From Polyangium sp. (in: bacteria) (GTDB lineage Bacteria; Myxococcota_A; Polyangia; Palsa-1104): a stretch of 6,001 nt of DNA. Position 1 is the stretch's first letter. The number at the start of each line of letters is the position of its first letter. The stretch covers positions 1 to 6,001 of the forward strand of contig JANWLJ010000269.1 in NCBI GenBank assembly GCA_025450955.1, read 5' to 3'. Of the stretch, positions 1 to 5,671 are shown one piece after another. Both the position numbers and the translations under genes were made by a program. Under the pieces are notes generated by a model. It saw only the letters and a list, made by a program, of their open reading frames with translations, did no database searches and was not told the origin of the DNA.

Positions 1-197
1 AGCCGCGCGCCGCCGGTCTCGATGAGCGCGTGGTCGTCGAGCTCGTCGAGGATCGGGTTGTGAAACGCGGGCAAGATCATGGTTTCGATCAGCTCGGCGG
101 TGAGCCGGCCGCCCGATCCGTGGCCGAGGAGAATTCGATCGCTCTCGGCGATCGGCACCGGGCAGGCGCCGAGGAGCGCGCCCGCGTCAGAGGACAT
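1..197 (-). CDS. hypE: HypE, carbamoyl-dehydratase of hydrogenase cyanide synthesis (N-terminal part, runs off left edge)
   Basis: The first 65 codons are present, beginning MSSDAGALLGACPVPIAESD and followed by ILLGHGSGGRLTAELIE and then HNPILDELDDHA. The GHGSGG motif and the following 'hNPiLdeldDhA' stretch are typical of the HypE N-terminus, a PurM/ThiL-like fold. Family knowledge: HypE receives a carbamoyl group from HypF on its C-terminal cysteine, dehydrates it with ATP to a thiocyanate, and passes cyanide to iron on HypC-HypD in the cytoplasm. The catalytic C-terminal PRIC-type motif lies outside the window and cannot be checked. The ATG at 197 is chosen because a GGAG lies about six bases upstream (204-207) and it overlaps the end of the isomerase gene by 11 bp, indicating coupled translation. 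It is the last visible gene of the hypF-C-D-gmhA-E operon. Confidence 0.95.
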   Translation of the reverse strand, partial: MSSDAGALLGACPVPIAESDRILLGHGSGGRLTAELIETMILPAFHNPILDELDDHALIETGGAR

Positions 198-768
198 CGT
201 CGGCTCCGAGCTTGACCTGCAGCGCGTCCCACAAAATGTGGAGCAGGGTGGTGTGGCTCTCCTGGATGCGATGGATCGACCAGCTCTTGACGATGAAGCA
301 GTGCTCGCACACGTCGGGGAACTGCCCGCCGTCGCGGCCGCAAAAACCGATGGTGAGCATCGAGAGCTGGCGCGCCCGACGGAGCGCGCGCACCACGTTG
401 GCCGAGGCGCCCGAGGTCGAAAGGCCGAGCGCGATGTCGCCCGCGCGTCCTAGCAGCTCGAGCTGATCGGAAAAAGCGCGGGAAAAATCGGTGTCGTTGC
501 CGACCGCGGTGAGCAGCGCCGAGTCGAGCGAGAGCGCGGTGGCCGGCAGCGCGCGCCGCTTCTCGACGATCGGATGTTGGAACTCGACCGCCAGGTGCGC
601 GGCGTCGCAGGCCGAGCCGCCGTTGCCGAAGACGAACAGCCGCCCGCCCGCCGAAATTCGCTCGGCGAGCGCGCCGACGCAGCGCTCGATCGCGGGCGCG
701 TTTTCTTCGAAGAAGGCGAGCTGGGTGGTGGCGCTCTCGCGCGCCTTTCGCAAGATCGCTTCGGTCAT
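187..768 (-). CDS. SIS-domain phosphoheptose isomerase-like protein (GmhA family) inside the hyp operon
   Basis: This 193-residue protein is close to the usual GmhA length (about 192). It begins MTEAILRKARES. It has a helical N-terminus, then a SIS domain with the phosphosugar-binding GNGGSACDAAH (residues 48-58) and LSTSGASANV (116-125). Zinc ligands of E. coli GmhA (His61, Glu65, Gln172, His180) align with His58, Glu62, Gln169 and His177, so it looks like an active metallo-isomerase. GmhA itself converts sedoheptulose 7-phosphate to D-glycero-manno-heptose 7-phosphate for LPS or S-layer heptose. The operon setting suggests a hydrogenase-linked role instead, which is inference. The ATG at 768 overlaps the hypD stop as ATGA and has GGAAGGGG just upstream (773-780). 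The open frame extends to 891 but that leader is a hypD shadow. The true substrate cannot be told from sequence. Confidence 0.92.
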   Translation of the reverse strand: MTEAILRKARESATTQLAFFEENAPAIERCVGALAERISAGGRLFVFGNGGSACDAAHLAVEFQHPIVEKRRALPATALSLDSALLTAVGNDTDFSRAFSDQLELLGRAGDIALGLSTSGASANVVRALRRARQLSMLTIGFCGRDGGQFPDVCEHCFIVKSWSIHRIQESHTTLLHILWDALQVKLGADDVL

Positions 769-1865
769 GACACCCCTTCCAGATAACGGCCGTATTGGTA
801 ATAGGCGGCGCACGCGCCTTCGGCCGACACCATGGTCGCGCCGAGCGGCGTGCGTGGCGTGCAGTCCTTGCCGAACGCGGGACAGTCGCACGGCTTCTTC
901 AGGCCGCGCAGCACCTGGCCGCTGATGCAGCGGCCCGACTCTTCGGTGGCGATCGCGTCGACCTCGAACAGTCGCTCGGCGTCGTGGGCGCGATATTCAT
1001 GGCGCAGCTTGAATCCCGATTTCGGGATCGATCCGACGCCGCGCCACTTGCGATCGATCACCTCGAAGACTTCGTAGATGAGCGCGCGCGCGGCCGGATT
1101 ACCGTCGGGCGGGACGGTGCGCTCGTAGGCGTTCTCCACCTCGGCGCGTCCGGCTTCGAGCTGCTCGACGGTCATCAGAATGCCGCGTAATAAATCGACC
1201 GGCTCGAATCCGGTAATGACGATCGGAACTTTGTAATGAGCGGCGAGCGCGCGGTATTCGCGAAAGCCGGTGATCGCGCAGACGTGTCCCGGCCCGAGGA
1301 AGGCCTGCACCCGATTGCCGGCGGTCTGCAAGATCGCCGCGATCGACGGCGGCACCAGCACGTGCGAGACCAGCATCGAAAAATTCGCGAGCCCTTCGCG
1401 GCGCGCCTGATAGACCGCCATCGCGTTGGCCGGGGCGGTGGTCTCGAAGCCGATGCCGAAGAAGACCACTTTTTTGGTCGGGTTCTCGCGCGCGATCCGG
1501 AGCGCGTCGAGCGGCGAGTAGACCACCCGCAGATCGACCCCGCGGCTGCGCAGCCCGAGGAGATCGCCGCGCGAGCCGGGCACCCGCAGCATGTCGCCGA
1601 ACGAGGTGAAGATCACGTCGGGGCGGCTGGCGATCGCGTGGGCGCGATCGATCATCTCGAGCGAGGTGACGCACACCGGGCAGCCGGGGCCGTGCACCAG
1701 CTCGACCTTCTCGGGCAGGAGGCGATCGATCCCGTAGCGGACGATCGAGTGGGTCTGGCCGCCGCAAACCTCCATCAGCACCCACGGGCGGGTGACCACC
1801 TCGGAGATTCGCCGCACCAGCTTCTGCGCCGCAGCCCGGTCGCGATATTCGTCGAGGTATTTCAT
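765..1865 (-). CDS. hypD: HypD, Fe-S scaffold for Fe(CN)2CO assembly
   Basis: The protein has 366 residues (E. coli HypD has 373), starting MKYLDEYRDRAAAQ. Conserved motifs are all visible: CGGQTH with Cys34, GPGCPVC with Cys62 and Cys65, GFETTAPA in the middle domain, and a C-terminal cluster of Cys313, Cys326, Cys328, Cys335 and Cys352, which should include the [4Fe-4S] ligands. Known role: with HypC it forms the complex on which the iron receives two cyanides from HypE and one CO before transfer to the hydrogenase large subunit. The ATG at 1865 gives the ATGA overlap with hypC. The frame stays open to 2000, but that leader is an Arg/Gly-rich shadow of hypC and is not HypD-like. The 3' end overlaps the next gene by 4 bp. 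No missing residues or frameshift are seen. Confidence 0.97.
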   Translation of the reverse strand: MKYLDEYRDRAAAQKLVRRISEVVTRPWVLMEVCGGQTHSIVRYGIDRLLPEKVELVHGPGCPVCVTSLEMIDRAHAIASRPDVIFTSFGDMLRVPGSRGDLLGLRSRGVDLRVVYSPLDALRIARENPTKKVVFFGIGFETTAPANAMAVYQARREGLANFSMLVSHVLVPPSIAAILQTAGNRVQAFLGPGHVCAITGFREYRALAAHYKVPIVITGFEPVDLLRGILMTVEQLEAGRAEVENAYERTVPPDGNPAARALIYEVFEVIDRKWRGVGSIPKSGFKLRHEYRAHDAERLFEVDAIATEESGRCISGQVLRGLKKPCDCPAFGKDCTPRTPLGATMVSAEGACAAYYQYGRYLEGVS

Positions 1866-2104
1866 TCGAGCGCCTCGCCGATTTGATCGAGCTCTTCGAG
1901 CGCGGCCCAGGTGCGCGCCGCCTCCTCGCGATCGATGCGCGCGATCGCGAAGCCGACGTGGACCAACACGAAGTCGCCGACCACCGCGTCGGGCTGGCAC
2001 TCGAGACAGACCTCGCGCGTCACTCCGCCGAAGCGCACCTGCGCGTAGCGGACGCCGCCCTGCTCGTGAATCTCGGTCACTTCACCGGGGATGCCGAGGC
2101 ACAT
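1862..2104 (-). CDS. hypC: HypC/HybG-family hydrogenase maturation chaperone
   Basis: This 80-residue protein begins MCLGIPGEVTEI. The N-terminal MCLGIPG signature supplies Cys2, which after Met removal binds iron and the large-subunit precursor. The second family motif, GDFVLVHVGFAI (residues 43-54), contains the conserved His49. HypC partners HypD in Fe(CN)2CO assembly and carries the group to the hydrogenase large subunit. It is slightly shorter than E. coli HypC (90). The start is fixed by the motif and by an AAGGAG Shine-Dalgarno at 2110-2115. The first 23 bp overlap the end of hypF, and the stop overlaps hypD as ATGA, so hypF, hypC and hypD are probably one transcript with coupled translation. 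Confidence 0.97.
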   Translation of the reverse strand: MCLGIPGEVTEIHEQGGVRYAQVRFGGVTREVCLECQPDAVVGDFVLVHVGFAIARIDREEAARTWAALEELDQIGEALE

Positions 2105-4430
2105 GCGCGCTCCTTCGATTGGGAGATTGGTGGGCGGCGACCGCGGCCTGGCCGAGCGAGAGGCCGCCGTCGGTCGGCGGCACCCGCCGGTGAAGGAGCA
2201 CGTCGAAGCCGTCTCTTCGCAGCCGGGCGCAGCTCCGCTCGGTCAGGCGCGCGCTCTGAAAGCAGCCGCCCGAGAGCGCGACCAGCTCGAGGCCGGTGGC
2301 GTCGCGCACCCGGCGGCAGCCGCTCGCGACCACCTCGGCCATCGTCTCGTAAAAGCGCGCCGCGATCTCGCCGACCGGCACGCCGCGATCGAGCGCCTCG
2401 AGGACGCCGCGCACCGCGGGCCGAAGATCGATCGCAAACGGCTCGGCGCTTTGGAGAAGAAAGGGAAACGGCTCGTGCGCGCCGCTTTGCGCCAACGCCT
2501 CGAGCTCGATCGCGGCTTGCGCCTCGTAACTGATCTCGTCACGCACCGCGCACAGCGCGGCCACCGCGTCGAACCAGCGGCCGGCCGAGGTGGTCTTGGG
2601 CGAGGAGAGATCGGCGGCGAGCAGCCGCTCGACCGCGCGGCGGCGGGCCGGCTCGATGCGGGCGAGGCGCCTCGCGTCGAGGTGCGCGTCCTTGAGCGCG
2701 GAGAGCGCGAGTCGCCAGGGCTCGGTCACCGCGCGATCGCCGCCGGCCAGCCGGAGCGGGCGCAGATGGCCGTGGCGACGAAAGCCGCTCAGATCCGCGA
2801 ACAGAAACTCGCCGCCCCACTGCTCGCCCGCCGGGCCGCAGCCGTTGCCGTCGAAGGCGACCCCGATCGCCGGGCCGAAGCGCCCGTGCTCGGCCAGGCA
2901 CGAGGCGACGTGCGCGTGATGGTGCTGGACCGCGATCCGCGGCAGCCCCCGATCGAGCGCGAAGCGGGTCGATCGATAGTCGGGATGAAGATCGTGGGCG
3001 ACGAGCTCGGGCCGCGCGCCCACCAGCCGCGCCAGCTTCTCGACGGTCTCCTCGAAGAATTCGAGCGCGGCCTGGCCGCCGAGATCGCCGAGGTGCTGCG
3101 AGACGAACGCTTCGCCGCCGCGCGCGAGGCAGATGGTGCTCTTGAGCTCGCCGCCGAGCGCGAGCAGCGGGGTGGTCGCCCACTCGGCCGGGATCGGATC
3201 GGGCGCGAGGCCGCGCGCACGCCGCACCGGCTGAATCGCGCCGGCCACCACCCGCACCACCGAGTCGTCGACGCGGGTGTGGATCGCGCGGTCGTGGGTC
3301 AAAAAGCCGTCGGCGATCTCGCCCAAGCGGGAGAGCGCGGTGGCGTCGTCGCAGGCGATCGGCTCCTCGCGACGGTTGCCGCTGGTCATCACCTGCCAGG
3401 CGGGCCCGTCCTGCAAGAGGAGCTGGTGCAGCGGCGTCGACGGCAACATCAGCCCGACCTCGCGCAAACCGGGCGCCACCGACGGGGCGAGCGGCGCGCC
3501 CGGGCGCAGCGGCACGATCACGATCGGCCGCGCCGGATCGGTGAGCGCGCGCCGGGCCGGCTCGTCGAGGAGCGCGAGCCGCTCGGCCCAGGCGAGATCG
3601 CGCGCCATCACCGCCAGCGGTTTGTGCGGTCTGCGCTTGCGGGCGCGCAGCCGCGCCACCTGCAATTCGTTCTGCGCGTCGACCGCGAACAAGAAACCGC
3701 CCGCGCCTTTGATCGCGACGATCCCGCCCTCGAGAATCTTTTGCACCGCCGCCGCCAGCGCCGCCTCGCCGCCGATCGGCGGCTGGCCCTGCACCAGGTA
3801 GCGGAGCTGCGGCCCGCAGGCGGGACAGGCGATCGGCTCGGCGTGAAAGCGCCGGCTGTGCGGATCTTCGTATTCTCGACGGCAGGCGGGGCAGGGGAGA
3901 AACACGTCCATGGTGGTGCGCGAGCGGTCGTAGGGCAGATCGCGAATGATCGAATAGCGCGGGCCGCAGTCGGTGCAGTTGATGAACGGATGGCGAAAGC
4001 GGCGATCGTTCGGATCGTCGAGCTCGGCCAGGCACGCATCGCAGGGCGCCAGATCCGCCGGCGCCCGCGCCCCGCCCGCGCCCAGCTCACCCGACGGCAA
4101 GATGCGAAACCGGGTCTCGCCGCGCGCGGCGATCGACGCGTGCTCGACCGACTCGATGCGCGCGCGCGGCGGGGCGTCGATCTTCAGCTGCGCGCAAAAA
4201 CTGGTGAGCGCTTCGGGCGCGCCCTCGATCTCGATCCACACCCCGGCGCCGTCGTTGCGCACCGAGCCGGCGAGGCCGAGCCGCGCGGCCAGGAGCTGCA
4301 CCGCCGGACGAAACCCGACCGCCTGCACCGTGCCGCGCACCCGCACCGCCCAGCGGGCGCGGCCTTGCGCTCTCGTCGTCGGCTCGGCGTCCACGCCTCT
4401 TCGCGTTAAGCCCGCCGTCGCTCGTGTCAA
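2082..4430 (-). CDS. hypF: HypF, carbamoyltransferase of hydrogenase cyanide synthesis
   Basis: This is a full-length multidomain HypF, 782 residues from TTG at 4430 (E. coli 750). In order: acylphosphatase-like domain (about 28-112, with TVQAVGFRP at 34-42); two zinc fingers, each CxxC-x18-CxxC (Cys130/133/152/155 and Cys180/183/202/205); a YrdC-like domain (about 220-405, with KGAGGF, KRRPHKPLAVM and the TSGN...EPI...HDR...RVDDSV run); and a Kae1-like C-terminal domain with HHHAH at 503-507, FDGNGCGPAGEQWGGEF and SGGCFQSARL. It uses carbamoyl phosphate and ATP to carbamoylate HypE's terminal cysteine. The start is uncertain: TTG 4430 is the longest option and GTG 4394 (770 residues) is about equally plausible. 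Neither has a good Shine-Dalgarno. The last 18 or so residues after GQAAVAA extend past the usual family end into the hypC start. Confidence 0.96.
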   Translation of the reverse strand: MTRATAGLTRRGVDAEPTTRAQGRARWAVRVRGTVQAVGFRPAVQLLAARLGLAGSVRNDGAGVWIEIEGAPEALTSFCAQLKIDAPPRARIESVEHASIAARGETRFRILPSGELGAGGARAPADLAPCDACLAELDDPNDRRFRHPFINCTDCGPRYSIIRDLPYDRSRTTMDVFLPCPACRREYEDPHSRRFHAEPIACPACGPQLRYLVQGQPPIGGEAALAAAVQKILEGGIVAIKGAGGFLFAVDAQNELQVARLRARKRRPHKPLAVMARDLAWAERLALLDEPARRALTDPARPIVIVPLRPGAPLAPSVAPGLREVGLMLPSTPLHQLLLQDGPAWQVMTSGNRREEPIACDDATALSRLGEIADGFLTHDRAIHTRVDDSVVRVVAGAIQPVRRARGLAPDPIPAEWATTPLLALGGELKSTICLARGGEAFVSQHLGDLGGQAALEFFEETVEKLARLVGARPELVAHDLHPDYRSTRFALDRGLPRIAVQHHHAHVASCLAEHGRFGPAIGVAFDGNGCGPAGEQWGGEFLFADLSGFRRHGHLRPLRLAGGDRAVTEPWRLALSALKDAHLDARRLARIEPARRRAVERLLAADLSSPKTTSAGRWFDAVAALCAVRDEISYEAQAAIELEALAQSGAHEPFPFLLQSAEPFAIDLRPAVRGVLEALDRGVPVGEIAARFYETMAEVVASGCRRVRDATGLELVALSGGCFQSARLTERSCARLRRDGFDVLLHRRVPPTDGGLSLGQAAVAAHQSPNRRSAHVPRHPR
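2110..2115 (-). promoter_or_regulatory. Shine-Dalgarno of hypC inside hypF
   Basis: On the minus strand AAGGAG lies five bases before the hypC ATG at 2104. It sits within the hypF coding region, so hypC ribosome loading depends on the hypF transcript. It also supports the ATG start that gives the MCLGIPG N-terminus. Confidence 0.75.
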
Positions 4431-4439
4431 CCATTGACA
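4425..4439. promoter_or_regulatory. Inverted repeat TGTCAA-CCA-TTGACA between hypF and hypA; candidate operator or divergent promoter element
   Basis: A perfect inverted repeat with 6-base arms and a 3-base centre lies where the hypF operon and hypAB diverge. It is AT-rich compared with its surroundings. Each arm reads TTGACA, a sigma70-type -35 hexamer, one pointing each way. A partial -10 match (GATGAT, 4459-4464) exists on the plus strand with a long 19-base gap. On the minus strand only a weak TTAACG (4409-4404) is seen. The site could bind a dimeric regulator, but no regulator family is assigned. It partly overlaps hypF if that gene starts at TTG 4430, and lies outside it if it starts at GTG 4394. 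Confidence 0.4.
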
Positions 4440-4468
4440 TGGCCATGCCGCGGCCCGAGATGATGGCG

Positions 4469-4702
4469 GTGCACGAGCTCGCGCTCACCGAAAGCGTCAT
4501 CGAGCAGATCAAGGAGCGGCTCGGCGACGCGCAGGTGGTGCGGGTGCGGTTGGCGATCGGCCGGCTCCAGGCGGTCCTGCCCGACGCGGTGCGCTTCAGC
4601 TTCGAGGTCTGCACCCAAGGCACCAGCCTCGACGGGGCGACGCTCGAGATCCTCGAGACGCCCGGCAGCGAGCTGCAAATCAAAGAGGTGGAGGTGAAGT
4701 GA
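4469..4702 (+). CDS. hypA: HypA-family nickel metallochaperone lacking the zinc-ribbon domain
   Basis: The GTG at 4469 gives a 77-residue protein starting MHELALTESVIEQIKERL, matching the obligatory HypA N-terminus (Met1-His2-Glu3), where His2 helps bind nickel. Upstream in-frame starts at 4424, 4460 and 4463 would bury that histidine, so they are rejected. The GEGEEE-like fold follows: VRVRLAIGRL (24-33), the LPDAVRFSFEVCTQGT stretch (37-52) and ATLEILE (57-63). The family normally has about 113-118 residues with two CxxC pairs binding structural zinc. Here TPG (64-66) runs straight into the C-terminal strand SELQIKEVEVK (67-77), and the only cysteine is Cys48. The zinc domain is therefore absent, with no trace in frame. 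HypA normally delivers nickel with HypB to the hydrogenase large subunit. It overlaps hypB as TGATG, so the two are co-translated. Confidence 0.9.
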   Translation: MHELALTESVIEQIKERLGDAQVVRVRLAIGRLQAVLPDAVRFSFEVCTQGTSLDGATLEILETPGSELQIKEVEVK

Positions 4703-5508
4703 TGTGCGCGACCTGCGGCTGCTCCGGCGTCGGCGATCCCCGGTCACTCGAACACGATCACGATCACGAACATCACCACGATCACGAACATCCGCACGAT
4801 CACGATCATCCGCATGACCACGCGCATCACGATCACGCGGATCACGATCACGCGCCGGCGGCGGCGCGCACCATCTCGTTCGAGCAGGCGATCCTGGCCA
4901 AGAACAATCGGCTCGCCGCCGAGAACCGCGCCTGGCTCGCCGGCCGCGGCGCCACTGCGCTCAACCTGATGAGCTCGCCGGGCGCGGGCAAGACGACCCT
5001 GCTCGAGCGCACCATCCGCGATCTCGGCACCAAGAACGTGATCGCGGTGATCGAGGGCGATCAGGAGACCCGGCGCGACGCCGATCGGATTCGCTCGGCG
5101 GGGGCGCGCGCGGTCCAGGTCAACACCGGCACCGGCTGCCACCTCGACGCGCAGATGGGCTCGGGCGCGCTGCGCGAGCTCGATCCGCCGTCGGGATCGC
5201 TCCTCTTCATCGAGAACGTCGGCAATCTGGTCTGTCCGGCGCTGTTCGATCTCGGCGAGGGCGCGCGGGTGGTGATCGCCTCGGTCACCGAGGGTGAAGA
5301 CAAGCCGCTCAAGTATCCGCACATGTTTCGCTCGGCGCGGCTGGTGGTCTTGAACAAGATCGATCTTTTGCCGCACGTCGCCTTCGACGTCGACCACTTC
5401 GCCGCCGCCGCGCGCGAGGTCAATCCGGAGGTCGAGCTGCTCCCGCTGTCGGCGACGAGCGGGGCCGGCCTCGATCGTTGGTATCGCTGGCTCGCCGACC
5501 GGATCTGA
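4702..5508 (+). CDS. hypB: HypB, GTPase for nickel insertion, with histidine-rich segment
   Basis: This 268-residue protein starts MCATCGCSG at ATG 4702, with GGAGG at 4690-4694. The N-terminal CxxCGC motif (Cys2, Cys5, Cys7) is the high-affinity nickel site known in E. coli HypB. A His/Asp segment follows (residues 18-50, 18 histidines), likely nickel or zinc storage or delivery. The SIMIBI-class G domain contains P-loop SSPGAGKTT (91-99), IEGDQET (117-123), NTGTGCHLDAQM with Cys146-His147, ENVGNLVCP with Cys178, and NKID (218-221). Cys146, His147 and Cys178 match the dimer-interface metal site. GTP hydrolysis drives nickel transfer to the large subunit with HypA. A GTG at 4699 would add one Met, but ATG is preferred because it gives Cys2. 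No frameshift is seen. The gene ends 4 bp before the stop of a convergent small gene. Confidence 0.97.
   Translation: MCATCGCSGVGDPRSLEHDHDHEHHHDHEHPHDHDHPHDHAHHDHADHDHAPAAARTISFEQAILAKNNRLAAENRAWLAGRGATALNLMSSPGAGKTTLLERTIRDLGTKNVIAVIEGDQETRRDADRIRSAGARAVQVNTGTGCHLDAQMGSGALRELDPPSGSLLFIENVGNLVCPALFDLGEGARVVIASVTEGEDKPLKYPHMFRSARLVVLNKIDLLPHVAFDVDHFAAAAREVNPEVELLPLSATSGAGLDRWYRWLADRI
4753..4851 (+). repeat. Low-complexity CAC/GAT codon repeat encoding the HypB histidine-rich segment
   Basis: Imperfect iterations of GATCAC and related CAC/CAT-GAT/GAA codon pairs cover about 99 bp and encode alternating His-Asp/Glu/Pro/Ala with 18 histidines. Such runs can expand or shrink by slippage, so length may vary between strains. 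Base composition here is clearly less GC-rich than the flanking G-domain sequence. Confidence 0.8.
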
Positions 5509-5512
5509 GTCG

Positions 5513-5656
5513 CTACATCCGCTCGATCTTCAAGTAACGGATGAGGTCCGGCAGGGAGCGGAGAAACAGCAGGCCGGCCGCCACCGCCGCCACCCCGACC
5601 GTCACCCGCGCCGCCATCGCCATTCTCCGATCGCTCTCGCGCCGTTTGCTCTTCAT
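5513..5656 (-). CDS. 47-residue small protein with one predicted membrane segment, downstream of the maturation protease
   Basis: The frame encodes 47 residues: a basic N-terminus MKSKRRESDRRMAMAARV, a hydrophobic Val/Ala/Gly/Leu segment (about 18-32), then the tail RSLPDLIRYLKIERM. The predicted topology is a single helix with positively charged residues on the N-side (cytoplasmic by the positive-inside rule). A strong Shine-Dalgarno, AAAGGAG (5665-5671), sits eight bases before the ATG. It overlaps the stop of the protease gene, only 14 bp away, so the two are probably translated together. The tail resembles very small proteins of other high-GC bacteria that I recall being labelled DUF6893, but this is from memory and unverified. 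Function is unknown. A role at a membrane-bound hydrogenase is only suggested by position. The stop TAG is at 5515-5513. Confidence 0.72.
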   Translation of the reverse strand: MKSKRRESDRRMAMAARVTVGVAAVAAGLLFLRSLPDLIRYLKIERM

Positions 5657-5664
5657 GGTCACCG

Positions 5665-5671
5665 CTCCTTT
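5665..5671 (-). promoter_or_regulatory. Strong Shine-Dalgarno for the 47-residue small protein
   Basis: The minus strand reads AAAGGAG here, eight bases before the ATG at 5656 and touching the TGA of the upstream protease gene (5673-5671). This spacing is the main support that the short frame is a real, coupled gene. Confidence 0.75.

Noticed and set aside
769..891. Longer N-terminus for the isomerase starting at 891
   Set aside because: The extra 41 residues are an out-of-frame reading of the hypD 3' end, while ATG 768 has a Shine-Dalgarno, an ATGA overlap and matches the GmhA length.
79..925. Several plus-strand frames across the isomerase and hypE region
   Set aside because: They are antisense shadows; compositions are skewed to Arg, Ala and Ser, and the minus-strand products are clear family members.
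2539..4035. A 498-codon minus-strand frame within hypF
   Set aside because: It is an Arg/Ala/Pro-rich out-of-frame reading of hypF with no domain. The HypF frame carries all family motifs.
2091..4409. A 772-codon open frame on the plus strand antisense to almost all of hypF
   Set aside because: Its translation is Arg/Ala/Glu/Gly-rich low-complexity with no recognisable domain, and it mirrors hypF codons in a GC-rich gene where antisense stops are rare. The opposite strand has a complete, motif-perfect HypF.
4424..4468. N-terminal extension of HypA from GTG 4424 (15 extra residues) or from the two ATGs at 4460 and 4463
   Set aside because: HypA needs Met-His-Glu at its very N-terminus for nickel binding, which only GTG 4469 provides; the extension would also overlap the inverted repeat.
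4087..4683. A 198-codon minus-strand frame that spans the hypA/hypF divergence
   Set aside because: It is antisense to hypA and out of frame with hypF. The ATG at 4434 leads into this shadow and not into the HypF frame.
4753..4851. The CAC/GAT repeat as a possible CRISPR or regulatory direct-repeat array
   Set aside because: Repeat units are 6 bases with no spacers and stay in the hypB frame, encoding a known type of HypB histidine segment.
4744..5397. A 217-codon minus-strand frame with an Ile/Val/Met-rich end, looking like a membrane segment
   Set aside because: The hydrophobic run is simply the antisense reading of the CAC/GAT histidine repeat of hypB.
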